Shown piece by piece: positions 51,145 to 63,641 of a stretch of DNA of 64,000 nucleotides. The stretch lies in NCBI GenBank assembly GCA_905182995.1, contig CAJJDP010000007.1, positions 434,049 through 498,048 of the forward strand, written 5' to 3'. Numbering within the stretch: position 1 is the first letter of the stretch; every line of letters begins with the position of its first letter. Under the pieces are notes generated by a model, which worked only from the letters and a program-made list of their open reading frames with translations, searched no databases and was not told the DNA's origin. The DNA comes from Paramecium octaurelia. Its lineage: Eukaryota > Ciliophora > Oligohymenophorea > Peniculida > Parameciidae. The translations under genes were made by a program, and so were the position numbers.

Positions 51145-52231
51145 TCAAAACTCACATAATTCTTATTTAATGTATTAATCATAATCTATGTTGTCGATAT
51201 AATGAGTCATCATCATACTTGGAGTGGCCATCAATTGTAAATTTATACTCTCTCTATTATGTTAAACTATTATGTATTTGCTGTAGAAATGATTCATTTC
51301 TCCACTCGATATCATCTTCACTTTCTTCTCCAAAATGTCATAGAAAAAAGCATTTTCACTATTCAATTAACTATTAAAACAACTAATCAAGATAATGTTT
51401 TCCTTTATTGTAGCATCCCTAATCTAAAAAGGATACTAAATATCAATCTCATGAATGTTCTCGTTTCCATTCTCAATACAATAGAAGAGGAGGAACTATT
51501 TGCTAACTCCGTTTGAATTATACACAAATATCAAATCATCTTAATACTAAAGGTTAAATTAATGTGTTTACATTAAGTACTTTGACCACTGTCCCCCTTA
51601 ATTCATTCTTTGTTTCCTTTACATTAATGATCTTACTCTAAACTTAATTTTCATCGTATATTATGAATTGCAATGTCCTATTAGTAGGAGAATTTGGATT
51701 CATCATAAAGCATTTGGTTCTGCTGATTGGAGATACAACTAGGGCTCTTACAGATGCTGAGAATTTCACCTCCTATAACACTTCTAATTTCTGAGTATCA
51801 TAAATTCTCAATGTGTATTGACTTACACTTTATTGCTATTCAGTAGTAACATTCTGCTTGGTTAGAAAGAATAAGAATTGCTCCTATCCATTATTGTACA
51901 CCGAAAAATGATTGTATTCTCCTTTTTCAATTAGGACTGTTGAATCTACTTCTATTTTTTCGTGGAGATTATATGTGATGATATTAGGACCTTTCAAAAT
52001 TAGAATTCTGTTTTAATTCAAATAGAACAATTCATCATAAGTTTATCTCATCAATAAGTCGACATTTTAATTCAAAAATTATAATCTCCAAACTTCCTTT
52101 AGATTCTACTTTCCTATATTCTCATATAAAATAGTTATTTTCTCATCTGGATTTTGATTTATGGGAACATAAACCTTTTATACTTAAGTCATTATTTTAC
52201 TAATTGGAACTTCAATAGTTTCAATTAACAT
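51145..52231 (-). CDS. beta-rich (propeller-like) protein of unknown function
   Basis: One 25-nt intron (51547-51571) gives 353 residues. It is made of alternating hydrophobic beta strands and polar turns across its length (RILILKGPNIITYNL; FSVYNNGQEQFLFFLTKQ; TLRIYDTQKLEVLQEVKFSASVRALVVSP; DLIFVYNSNG), a pattern typical of WD or Kelch-like propellers. No GH-WD dipeptides are clear, so the repeat family is not assigned. It has no signal peptide or membrane segment. Its stop lies 21 bp before the Ca2+-ATPase ATG on the same strand. Confidence 0.75.
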
Positions 52232-52441
52232 TTTTTAATTTAATTAATATCAATACTAATTTTGTATATAATTCACTATAGCGTCTGTCTTTTACAAAGT
52301 CTTTAATATGTACAATATATCCTCTAATTGTTTTCAATTATTTTATCAATTTATATGAACAATAATACCCATTGATTTATCTGTTACTCAAATTTTCCTC
52401 TCTTATTATTTCTCACATTTAAAGATGAAATAATTAATTTA

Positions 52442-52810
52442 TCAAAACCACACACTCTTATATATTGCATTCCTCGAAGTCTCTGTATAGATTATCACTC
52501 CTTCGGACTACTTATGCCAGATTTCTAAATTATTTGGATTCAGTTGTTATTAATGAATTCTTACATATTCTCCACAATCTTAATTTACAAACTTAAAGAG
52601 AGAAAATATTATTATAATATATATGAGAAATAAAAATTGCCAATCTTTTGAACCATTCAAGACTTATTAATCTATTAAATTGAGCACTTTAATCTAGGAC
52701 ATTCATTAAGCTGGCAGAAATTTATATACTTCATCTGAACATACATCCAATTTTGATTCTACATTACCTTGTTTGAAGAAAGGAGAATAAAGAAAGTTTG
52801 TTAATCGCAT
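52442..52810 (-). CDS. small possible membrane protein, uncertain exon structure
   Basis: The frame from ATG 52810 (MRLTNFLYSPFFKQG) runs into TGA, but a 36-nt GTATAT...CCTAG intron would join it to a frame containing one hydrophobic segment (FLFLIYIIIIFSLF) and the tail YVRIHQQQLNPNNLEIWHK, ending at TGA 52442-52444; the result is 110 residues. An ATG at 52702 inside that intron gives an 86-residue alternative. Another frame over 52420-52560 (FRNLAQVVRRSDNLYRDFEE) looks equally coding. It starts 16 bp from the divergent gene at 52827. A gene is probably here but its product is not settled. Confidence 0.35.
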
Positions 52811-52826
52811 CTATTAGAGTTATCAG

Positions 52827-53206
52827 ATGGAAAAAAAGGCTGTTCAGCAAGGGCTTTTGACCCCGCAGCATCTTAATAAATATTTATAACCAAGAAAAAG
52901 TAACTTATATTTGGAACATATTTAGAACATTTTGATTTGAAAAAACAAATAAACTTCTTAAAAAAAACTAAGTTTTAAACCTGTATTCAAAAACTCAGAG
53001 CTGCTAATATAATACTAAATGGATAAAAAAGTTAATAGGGAAAAAATGAGATCATTTAAGAGACTCTGGAGAGTAAGAAGGGCTAATAGCACGATATAGA
53101 ATTCATTCAAAAGATGAATGAATGTCAATTGCAATAAAGAATGGGGAAACTGCTAAAATTGAAATCTTCTCCATTTTTATTCAGTAATCAAATTACAGAA
53201 GGTTGA
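52827..53206 (+). CDS. hypothetical basic helical protein, 117 residues
   Basis: One 26-nt intron (52900-52925) gives exactly 118 codons. It opens MEKKAVQQGLLTPQHLNKYL and continues as Lys/Gln-rich helix with IQKLRAANIILNG and FIQKMNECQLQQRMGKLLKL. No known domain. It resembles small basal-body or ribosome-associated helical proteins in composition only. Confidence 0.6.
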
Positions 53207-53896
53207 ATCGAAATTTTTTATATTTTTTAATCTTTATGTCACAGCATAATGACTGTGATATCGATTTTAATAAACTAAAGCAAAATATAATCTATATACA
53301 ATATTCTTATAAATTAACCCACACAATGATTGGCTTCATTTTATAGATAAAAACATTGATCATGCTTATCATTACTTATTTCTTAAGGATATTAATTCAA
53401 TATAAATGAATTAGAATATTTATTGAATGCTTAAGGTGATAATGAATAATTGAGTATATTTCTAGTAGAAACTATTATGTGAGTTAAAAATTTAAATAAA
53501 CAACAATATATTCGATAGTAAACGTCAATTCTTTTCTTGTAAAACAAACTTGTTTATTTAAAATGTAACTAGTAAATATGTAGTAAATTAAATTATAATT
53601 TAAGGAGTTATTATAATTTTAATATTGGGATGATTTCTATATATTGATGTCTGAAATGATGATATTAAAATATAAATTGAATTATCAATTAATCTCGCTA
53701 GTAATTCATAAGATTAAATTAGAATAAATAATATGTTTGGTTTTGAAATAAATAATTACATTCATGTGTTAGTTTTTAATTGATAATCATAAAGTAGGAG
53801 AAGTTAGTAGATTTATCAATTCTAATTTGGTTTACTAAACGAGAATAGAAATAATATCGATTTTTTGTTTTATTGATTTTAGTTGCTTCATCTAGA
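53207..53896. other. convergent intergenic region, 690 bp
   Basis: The longest gene-poor stretch in the window, AT-rich in both strands. No start-to-TGA frame with protein-like composition and no tRNA-like fold was found. Confidence 0.5.
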
Positions 53897-54277
53897 TCAA
53901 TAATTATTGCTCATTATTTTTGCGTTTTTTTTAGACTTTTACTTCATGACTGCTTAGATCTAATTTTGGCGATGAGATGGCCTCAGCTTAATGAATAAAG
54001 GTTTGATATTACTTATATCTGATTATTACTGTAATTTGATAAATCGATTTCTCAACATTCTATCTGATTTATTCGGAAATTGTAAGGCTATTTTCTTCCA
54101 TTTCCTTCCAAGTTAGGCGACCAATTGACACAAGAGATCGTCCTCTTATTGAGTAAAATGAGCTGTTCTTTTTTTAATCAATCTTGAATTAGAATCTTAT
54201 ATAAATTCATCCCAATTCCATTCTCTGCTAAAATCGTTTTCCACAATTTCTTCAGAGAAACTATATTTCCTGAACAT
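53897..54277 (-). CDS. single-Myb/SANT-domain protein, 126 residues
   Basis: A single-exon gene. One Myb repeat spans residues 42-88: THFTQQEDDLL-type start (read as AHFTQQEDDLLCQLV), then RKWKKIALQFPNKSDRMLRNRF. The first and second Trp positions are occupied by F and W, and the recognition helix matches the SANT/Myb pattern. A second repeat is not present, so it may bind DNA weakly or act as a partner of another Myb. The tail is basic (KQKSKKNAK). It lies 66 bp downstream of the NEK kinase gene on the same strand. Confidence 0.8.
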
Positions 54278-54343
54278 ACTATTTTAAGAATAATATTATA
54301 ATAAATTTAAAAACGATAATTTATTTTACTTGAGTAATATAAT

Positions 54344-56742
54344 TCAAAACTCAGTATTTCCTATTGTTAACCTATGGACGCAGTAATACTTACCTATCCT
54401 ATTATCGAAGTCTAAAATATACTCAATATTTACTAATATCTGATTAAATTTTGATCTGAAGCATGTCTTTAGTAATTATCAATAGGATAATAATGATTAT
54501 AATTTCCTGTAATGAAGTTATTCTATGCTCTGGAATCAGTCTTAATGATTCTGTCATTTTAAGCAAAGATATTATTAGATTAAGGTCTTGAGGGTTTGCC
54601 AGCAGGTCTGATAGCCTATTAGTTGGGAGATGAAAAATCATTTTTCTAATTTGGATCAGATTATCGTTATTTGATGACCTTAGCCTAAGTTGGAAACACC
54701 TAAAGCCTTTCAGTTTTTTGGACTTCTCTTACATTTGAGGATGGCAAAGCTGATTGTGGATGAGCAGCATATCTGTCAGTAATAGGTTTTTAATAAGGAC
54801 TGTATTATTGTCGAGGAGCTGCAGATTGTGGAGTTTATGAAGGCCTATGTTACGACGTCTCTTAATTATAAGGTCTATTTTATTGGCTGGGATAGTTTTG
54901 ATTAACATTGATCGATTAACTTACAATTGGTCTTTGTTAAATCTGATTGCCATAATTTGCTCTTTAACCACTATATAGATTTAAATTCATACACTTGTCC
55001 CTGTTAAATGTTTTGTTAATCCATAGATCTGGTGATAGGAGAATAGGAGTGTTGACTTCTGGGTTATTGTTGATTAATGTAGTTGGCGTAAGAGTAATCT
55101 CGAGGTTAAGCAGAAATTGGAGAAACCCTTCTAAATTATTATTATTCTTGCTATTCTCTCTATTATTTCTCCATCAAAAGTCTTTATTGTTCTCTGCTTT
55201 CACGAAGTTTGGCTTCTTATTGTTGTTTCTCCTTAGCCTCTTTAGCAAGTTTAGCATCTCTGGCATCTCTTTCTCTCTTTTCTCTTAAGAGCTAGTCTTT
55301 TTCTCTTTGTTGTTTGATTTCTCTTTCCCTTTCTCTTTCTTTTTGTTCTCTCAGTTCATGTGCTCTCTCGTATGGATTGTATCTTTAATTAATTTATGCT
55401 GATTGAGGCTTTTCAGTTTTATTATTTAACGAGGATTATCTAAGATATTATTAAGGTTATTGAACGACACTTTGATTTTTATCCATAATGGAACTATTCT
55501 TAACTTATTAAGGCGATTATTGTGGTGCCTATATCACATTTACTTAGCTTTGACTGACTCTAGATTCAGTGATTGGGATTTATTATTATTGTTATTATTA
55601 GGAATATCTGAACGGACTCGTAGATTTATCAGTTGATTTATTATCTTAGACTCTATCTGCGCTTACATTCGGATTGACCTCATCGTAATTTGACTGCATA
55701 ATTTTATCTTAATAATACCTTAGGTAATTGATTTTTCAATTATTTAAAGTTATTTGGAAATTGAATGGTTTCCATAAGAGTTTTATTGATTGGTTTTGTT
55801 TCTATGTTAGTTTCTAAATTTTTCATGTGTTTTTAAACAATCGGATTAGCAAGTATCTAATCGCAAGTAGGTCGTAAATTGGGTTATATTTAGAGTAAAC
55901 TGGAGATAATTTGAGACAAATCCTTTGAAAAATGGCTTTGGATTTTATCATAAGTTCCTCTTTAAACTTTTTGAAATAACAAGTCCATATCTTTGGCTCT
56001 AAAGGGAGTCTAGAGACAACACATTTCATATATAACACATCCAAGTGACCTTAAAAATATAAAGAACAATTACCAAATATCACTTTTCATATCATATGGT
56101 TAATCTCTCCATACTTCTGGACTTGCATAATATGGAGTACCAGTTTATGTATATACAAAGCCTCCTTTGGCCACTTTAGATACATTCAGGTCTCCAAGTT
56201 TGAAAGTTCCATCACTTGATAAAAAGACATTAGCAGATTTAAGATCTCTGTGTACTACTTTTTAATCATGAAGTGCCTTTAATCTTTTCAGTTATATTAA
56301 TTCAAAATACCCTAAAGTGATATGAATGAGAGCTCTCCAGATGTCCATTTCTGAAAAGGGAGTGGAACCTCTGGCTTGAGAGATCTTTTTATATACGTCT
56401 CCTCCAGACAGTAGTTCCATAACTATACAAAGACATTGAGAGGGTTCATCAATAAAGGCTTCCTAAAATTGGAAAAAAGAACTTACTTTATATGCAACGA
56501 TATGTTTGTGATTTATAGAATACAAGAACCTGACTTCATTTAATGCATTCTGCTTCTCCTTTTGCTTCAAGTTAGCGATTTTAACTTTTTTTAAAGCATA
56601 TTCTTATCCATCTACAATCCTTTTGACCTTGAAATATTTATAAATGCAATACTCTGTAAACATTGCTAAAAGAACCAGATCCCAATTCTTGAATGACTTA
56701 GAAATCCTGTAATGTGGATTAGTGGGTTGATTAAACGTTCAT
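54344..56742 (-). CDS. NEK (NIMA-related) protein kinase with long Q/E/R-rich tail
   Basis: Eight introns (56628-56652, 56463-56486, 56284-56310, 56050-56073, 55694-55718, 54971-54992, 54412-54433, 54372-54393) leave exactly 736 codons. The kinase has GSGSFSNVYR, YALKKVKI, HDQKVVHRDLKSANVFL, GDLNVSKV in the DFG position, GTPYYASPEVW and SDIWSLGCVIYEMC. SAN after HRDLK and DLNVSK are typical of NEK kinases, which act in cilia, centrosomes and mitosis. The tail of about 450 residues includes a charged RE-rich helix (ELREQKEREREREIKQQ) and Q/S/P-rich disorder. The 27-nt intron at 56284 has no in-frame stop; its removal restores the NEK spacing TLG-LKALHD. The start is 164 bp from the divergent kinase at 56907. 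Confidence 0.9.
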
Positions 56743-56906
56743 ATTTAATTAAAATAATAATATTTACTGATGAAGCATATATATATATGAATAATTTTAA
56801 TCTGTTTCTAGATAAATTCAGAACTGTAATTGTTTGTGTTGTTGCTTAATAACCTATAATTAAATATTTGGTTTTATATTATTATTATTAATCCTATTTT
56901 AATAAA

Positions 56907-59592
56907 ATGAAAATAAAGCTTAAATATTTTAATGCTTGGGGAGAAATGTAGGATTGCTTCATTGAGATCTCCTCAAAGGAAACCTTGTAAGTCCTGAGAC
57001 TTTAAATCGAAAGAGTAACCGAAATAGATGTAGATGATCAACAACTCTTTATAGTTCACAATAGAGAAATTAAGCAAATATAAAAATACGAGTATTTAAG
57101 TTAAATAAAACTACTTAATGAGGGTGTTTTATTTGTTAAAAATAGCAGAGACTAATTTAGTGTAAGGGCATCTCAAATTTATCAAAATGATTCCTTCGAA
57201 TCAACCAATTAAAATACTGCCTCAACTCTAAAAAAGTCAATTCACAATTCATTCTCCTAAAGAGACAAGAATATCATATACAACAGTTTTCTTGCACTCT
57301 AAATCGAATAATTTTATGAGCACATATAGAAAAATTATTTGGAAGAAGCAAAAATTTTGCTTTAATCGCACATGGAATAAAAAGAATTTTTCTTGAATGA
57401 TACTACATTCTTTGGATGGTCAGCATTGCATGTTTCCATTTTAGCAGGATCTGATAAGCTATTTTTATGGTTATTAACTGAAGGAGCTAATATCAATCTG
57501 CAAACTAAGGATGGTTGGGATTGTCTGTCTCTATCAGTTTGTCTAAGACAAAAAACTAGTATGAATTTTCATTTATTTAAGTTTTTTGCTTATTGCTTGC
57601 TTAACCTAAATTAAATGTGAATCAATTAGGTAAACACGGGACAGCGTTGCATTTGGCAGCTCAAAATGACGACACTGAATTTGTGTAATTATTACTTAAT
57701 CATCCTAAAATAGATGTGAAGTATATATAGAATCATTAAATTAATAGCATTTTAGATAAAAATAATTGTAGGGCCATCGAAATTGCACGAAATAAAACGA
57801 AATAATTATTAAAATATGAAAATGAGTTAAAGATTGTTCAAAGTCATAGAACTTCATTCATTTCTTCTATGATTGGAATTAGTTTAGACAATCTCATGAA
57901 AGATGTAAATTTATATCAAATTACTTAGAGACTTTCATTATAAATAAACCCTAACGACCACCAATACTCAAGGGAAAGATTTTTAAAGTAAATTACTTCA
58001 AATTAAGAATGTATGAACGATATATGATTGTTGATCCAGACACAGATTCTATTGCTAAATTTAAAAACATTTAAGACATTCCACACAATCCTAAGTACTT
58101 TTCATTTCTAAACTTAGTTAAATCATACCCTTAGAAAGTGTTTATGATATCAAAGTATCTAAAGATGAGTGGTTTTAGGAGGATGATTATTTTTATTTGG
58201 AAATCAAATACTTCTCCAAACATATCTTCATTGCACTGAAGAGCAAAGATGCTGCTAGAAGATGGTATGAAGGTTTAAAAAATTGTGTTGGCTATTCTCG
58301 ATACATTAAACAGAATATAAAATCTCCGGAGGAACAAAGGTTAGCATAAAGAGCCTTTGGTTTAATGATGGCTAAACCCAATTCGATCATTAATATTGAA
58401 GATTGCAAAGTGGAAGATCACTAGCAGTCTAAATAAAAATAAGCAACTCAAAAAAAAAAATAGAATTCTGATTTGAATAGTGTCAGTGAAGAAGTTTCAG
58501 AAATTGATATTATCATAGAAAAGAGCAATTCCTAAAGTATTTAAGATAAAATTAACCTTTCGAGCTTTCAAATCATTGAAATGATAGGTAAAGGGAGCTT
58601 TGGAAATGTATACAAAGCTAAGTATAAACATATTAATTGTGCTATAAAATAGCAAGAAAAAGATAAACTAATTAGAAATGGCTATCTCAAATACATAATC
58701 TCGGAATTACAGATTCTGAGAACAATCAAACATCCCTTTATTGTTAAATTGTATCTATCTTTCCAAGTATTAATAATATTCTAATAAACAAGACTCAATT
58801 CTATTTATATATAGTGACAGAATTATGTCCAGCAGGAGATCTATCGAAGTATATGACTAGAGGGTAAATCTTGAATGAATATACTGCCAAATTTATAATA
58901 GCTTAAATTATTCTAGCCATCGAATACCTACATTCATAATAAATTATATATAGAGATTTAAAACCTGAAAACATTCTGATTGATTAAGAGGGGTATATTA
59001 AACTAACTGATTTTGGATTATGTAAATAGTTCGATGGAAATGACTTTACAGCCACTAGTTTTTGCGGATCCCCTGCCTACCTACCTCCAGAATTGGTCTC
59101 AGGAGGAGTATCTTTAAAAGCCACTGACATCTATTAAATTGGAACTATCCTGTATGAAATGTTAACAGGTTACCCACCATTTTATTCTCAAGATTTAAAG
59201 AGTTTAATGGAAAAGATCAAATATGGTATTACATAATTCATTAGTTAGATTCATTATTTATACCTAAAAATATAAGTTTGGAAGCATAGGATCTATTAAA
59301 ACGGATGCTCAAAAAGGACCCTGAAGAACGATTGGGATACAACGATGTCTCCGTATTGAAGAAGCATATGTTCTTCGCTGAAATCGACTGGGATCGATTA
59401 TATACCAAGCAGTATAAGCCTCCTCGTCTAGTTTTTTATGCTCAACACAATATTTTCAGAGATGGATAATAAATCAATAAAGAAGATAATGTAAATTCAT
59501 AATATAAGTCTTAGAAAATCTTAGATCTAGATTATTAAGAGGATGATGAAAGACTCAACTTCATAGAGAATTGGGACTCATCATATATATGA
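56907..59592 (+). CDS. AGC-type kinase with ubiquitin-like, ankyrin and PH domains
   Basis: Six introns (57559-57581, 57721-57747, 57988-58007, 58095-58117, 58767-58792, 59226-59248; 20-27 nt) leave 847 residues. Residues 1-70 are a ubiquitin-like beta-grasp segment. Two to three ankyrin repeats follow (FFGWSALHVSILAGSDKLFLWLL; GANINLQTKDGWDCLSLSV; KHGTALHLAAQNDDTEFVQLLL). A PH domain spans about 325-440, ending RRWYEGLKNCV. The kinase (about 510-770) has GKGSFGNVYKAK, CAIKQQ, IYRDLKPEN, DFG and SPAYLPPEL, the AGC signatures. The C-tail ends FIENWDSSYI, an imperfect hydrophobic motif. It should be an active kinase that can be recruited to phosphoinositides by its PH domain. The 27-nt intron at 57721 has no in-frame stop. 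Confidence 0.9.
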
Positions 59593-59942
59593 ATATCAAT
59601 TTATATTGGAATAATTCTAGATAAATTTCAATCCTCATCATAATTTAGAACTATTATGAGTTTCATTCTACATCTCATGCTTTAAAATTATTTTATTCAT
59701 ACTGCTTTCTTAATTGGTTATAATAATATATCAAATAATTGTTCTTACTTTAATTTTAAATTATTCTAAATTAGTTTAAATGACTGAATTAGTTATTCTA
59801 TAATAACTTATTTAATATTTTACTAAGAAAGTATAGAACCATGTAGTCATATTATAATTCATAATTTTATTTTGAATTTGAACTATTCGCGAATAGATAA
59901 ATTACATTTAATTATAAAACTTAATCGTTAAATTAATTTACT
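59593..59942. other. intergenic region, 350 bp
   Basis: AT-rich spacer between two plus-strand genes; no gene or RNA seen. Confidence 0.5.
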
Positions 59943-62185
59943 ATGTAACAAACTCCAAGAGCTATTTAATTGATTGCCATCGAGCCTTAAACTAAAAGTA
60001 TTAAAACAAACGAATTTATTAGAATTAGTCCTTTGTTAGGAAGCTGTGTAGATAATAAAATCTTTTAATGATAAATGCAAGAATTTTGCTGTGATTGTGG
60101 TTGTTGGTAAATACAGAACAGGAAAAAGCTATTTAATTAATTAGTTGTTACTCTAATAAAGCAGAGGATTTGAAGTTGGATCTACTATCAATTCATGTAC
60201 TAAGGTAAGGAATATTGAAAAATATTATTACAGGGCTTATGGATGTGGTCAGAGTTGATCTATTTTGAGTCAGGTAGAAATAAAGAACCCATCCCAGCAA
60301 TTTTAATTGATACCGAAGGAATTGGTTCAGTCGAAGAAGATATGAATCATGATGTTAAAGTGTTCCTTTTGGCAATGTTAATGAGCAGCTATTTTATTTA
60401 CAATAGTGTTGGGACTATCGATGATATGGCATTGCAGAATTTGGGGTTGATTGTAAATTCCTTTGTAAATTATAGGTTAATTTAACAAAAATGCTTTAGA
60501 AGGCAGATTAAAATACATAGAAGGATTTATTTGAAACCTTTCCCTCTTTTTTGTGGATCTTGAGAGATTTCACACTCCGACTAGAGGATGAGTATGGGAA
60601 TAAGATCCTTCCAAAGGATTATTTAGAAGCTGCACTCAAGCCTTTAAAAGGAATAAGTGAAACTATAGAGAATAAAAATAAAATTAGGAGACATATATCT
60701 TAATTCTTTTCTGAAAGAGATTGCATCACTCTTGTCAGGCCTACAGAGGATGAGAAAGCTCTTCAATAATTAGGTAGTGTAAAATTTGAAGAACTAAGAG
60801 TAGAATTTTAGGAATAGGTGCTTGCCTTGAGAAAGAAATTATCATTTAAGGTTTAGTTCAAGTAATATAAAGGCAAAGCCATAACTCCCTTCACTTTTAT
60901 TGAAATGTCTAAGTAATAATAACATGTTGAAATTTAGGTATTTTGTGGATGCGATAAATCAAGGTACTTTACCTGAAATTGCAACTTAATGGCAGATGAT
61001 TCAAGAACAGGAATTCGAATATCATATTAACACGTAAATTGATTATTACAAGTAAGCAATAGAAGAGTTCTTTCAGGATGAGGACTTGGGAGATTTGCTT
61101 GAATTGCATTAAATAGTAAATCTATATTTAATTAGTAGTTGTTGAAGAAAATTAAAAATTATTTAGAAGGGAATAGTGAAAAAGAAATCTTTATAAAGAA
61201 ATGGAAGAGTGTGAAAAAGGATTTAGAAAGATTGTTTAATGATTCATAAAGAAGATATCAAGATCTGCAATTAGTTTAATTGGAAACAATAAAAAACAAT
61301 TTTATAGATGAAATTCACCATTATGATAAAGAGGACTTCTGGGGTATCGTTGACATAGCAAATAATGCTGTGTCCGAATATCTCTCTAAAAATATTAATA
61401 CTAATGAACTTTAGAAATATATCACATAGGTATGGGAAAGTACGGTGCAAAGAATATAGCATGAATTTCATATTATTAAAAATCTGTCTAATTTGCATAT
61501 TCAAATTTAATCAAAATAAGAGCTTGAAATTAGGAGATTATAAACAGAATTGCAGAGTTATTAGGAATTTTAATTGGAGGATAATAGATAAAAGGATAAA
61601 CTAATTGAAAAATTAAAACTTGAAAATGAATAGATCAAAAAGCGAAATTCTGTTTCAGAAACTCTTATTTCTGATCTAAAATTATAATTAGAATAGTTAC
61701 AATAAGATCATAATTAATAATTAAAATCAGTAGACAATCAAAATAAATAAGAATTAAATAAATTGAGATCCATAATATCCAAATTTGAATAAAGAGTTAT
61801 AGATTCAAATGTCAACATTGATAAATTTTCTAATCTTTATCAATAACAAGAGAAAGAACACCAATCAGAATAAAATGAACTCAAATTAGAAATCTTGAAA
61901 TTGAACTCATAGATTTCAGACTATCAAGTATAGATCAAAGAGAATAGAAGTGACATCGAAGGTGATAAAAAGAATGAAAATTATTATTCAGCCAGAAAGT
62001 AATAAAAACATAATACCAATGATTGTGCCTTCATTAATAATATGCAAAAACAAAGTGAAAATACGTTGCAAGAATGGAAATATTAAAAAGAATATATAAG
62101 AAAATAATTATAAGAAGCTTACTATAAAATATAAGAAGAAAAGAAACAAAATGATGCACTCATTAATAGTTTAAAGTAATATTGA
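59943..62185 (+). CDS. guanylate-binding-protein (GBP) family large GTPase
   Basis: Introns at 60048-60081 (34 nt), 60205-60233 (29), 60453-60475 (23), 60913-60937 (25) and 61116-61138 (23) leave 702 residues. GTPase motifs: P-loop VVGKYRTGKSYLINQL, switch I region GSTINSCTKGLWMW, DTEGIGS (G3) and LFWILRDFTLRL, the GBP-specific RD in place of NKxD. The helical GBP C-domain follows (YFVDAINQGTLPEI is its typical opening) and passes into a coiled coil of about 250 residues. GBPs and atlastins bind GTP and dimerise; in protists they are linked to membrane traffic. The 34-nt first intron is at the upper size limit, but removing it gives a continuous beta-1/P-loop. Confidence 0.92.
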
Positions 62186-62216
62186 ATAAAATTTATTTTA
62201 ATTAATTAATTATATC

Positions 62217-63641
62217 ATGTCCGAAATCGAAGAATTAACCAAATAGAAGCAAGTCTTAGAGGCTTAATAATCACTTCTTGAGAATTGGATTGTTCTAAAG
62301 AAGAACTTGTCCTCAAAGTTCAAGAATCCATCAGAAGCATTTAAATGTTTAGTGAAAGACAATGCTAAAGAATTGACAATTTAAGATTTTGATGATTATG
62401 CCAAAGGAATCAATCTGTAACGATTATTTATGAATCTAGAAACGAATTATTTAAGGATTAACATTTAAATGAAGAAACCTTTATTAAAATATGGGAATCT
62501 TGGGAATTTAATTATAAAGCCAATTAACATAAACTATAGATGATAGAGGAAAAGTTAGAAGTGCTTGTAATCTTGGAAGATAAAGATGCCAAGATGTTCA
62601 AAGGAGATTCCAATAAAAAAAAGTTAATAGTATCTTAGATATAAGGATGTGAAAATCTTGAAGATTTACATAAAAAGTTAGGTGAAATGGTTTAAAATAA
62701 CACTGATTAAAAATAAAAAGATGGAGTGGCTCCTAATGAAAGTGATGTTTTCTCTTAATTCTTGGCAAAAAAGAGTTAGATCTAATTTAGTGAGTTATCA
62801 ATTAGTAAAATGCAAACTAAATTGGCAGAAATCCCATAATAAGCAGAGTCATCTGATAGTGCATAAAAATAAAAGCTTGAATAACCATTAGTTGAAAGTT
62901 AAATTATAGTAATAGGGAAAGTGACTTTGCCTAAGAAAAGCTATTTAGATTCACAACATAGTATCATACATAAACGTGGTAACTATTCCACAAATCAATC
63001 AAAAACATTCATCAATGATTCAAATGCTATCAAAATAGTATCTCCGAAAGTAGCACGTCCAAAGGATCAATTCATAAGTCCTAAGAATTTCTAATAACCT
63101 TCGAATTTTGAAGAGAATGACTAGATAAGAAGATCACAAAAATCAAAAAAATTAAAAGGAGACTTGCAACATTACATCGAAGAACTATTTCATGGAGACC
63201 ATCATTAGAAAAACCCATATGAATTTCAAACGAAAGGCCTATAAGGTTTTAATTATAAAAAGAATTAAAAGACAGTTCAACACAGAATAGAGCTAAGACC
63301 AACTGAGTCCGTTGAGTCTCAAAATATACAAAAAAGAGTGTAAAATATTAGGTATTTTTTTAAATATTGTTAGAAATAAGTTAGATGAATATTAAAATAA
63401 AAGAACCAGAAAATAGTCTCCTTAAAAACCTTACACATCCGGAAATGCATTAATCAAAACTGATATAACTCCTGAGAGAAGATATTCTTAAGGCAGATCA
63501 AGCCCATATACTCCAGGAAATGTTCATAGATTAAATGTGGACAGATTAAAATAAGAGAAGGAAATTACTTAAAAATAAAATTCAGATAAAAAACCATAAA
63601 TTAATGAAGAAGAGTATTTATTAATTCTATCATTTAAGTGA
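62217..63641 (+). CDS. hypothetical charged 459-residue protein
   Basis: Introns at 62417-62439 (23 nt) and 63352-63373 (22 nt) leave exactly 460 codons. Residues 1-120 are helical (MSEIEELTKQKQVLEAQQSL, positions 1-20; FIKIWESWEFN). Residues 200-459 are disordered, rich in Ser, Lys, Gln and Pro, with SP/TP sites (SPKNF, KQSPQKPY, ITPERRYS, SSPYTPGN) that could be proline-directed kinase targets. No known domain. It starts 31 bp after the GBP stop. Confidence 0.7.

Noticed and set aside
52830..52880. tRNA-like GC-richer patch (gcaagggcttttgacccc)
   Set aside because: It cannot be folded into a cloverleaf with proper T-arm and acceptor stem, and it is the first exon of the 117-residue protein.
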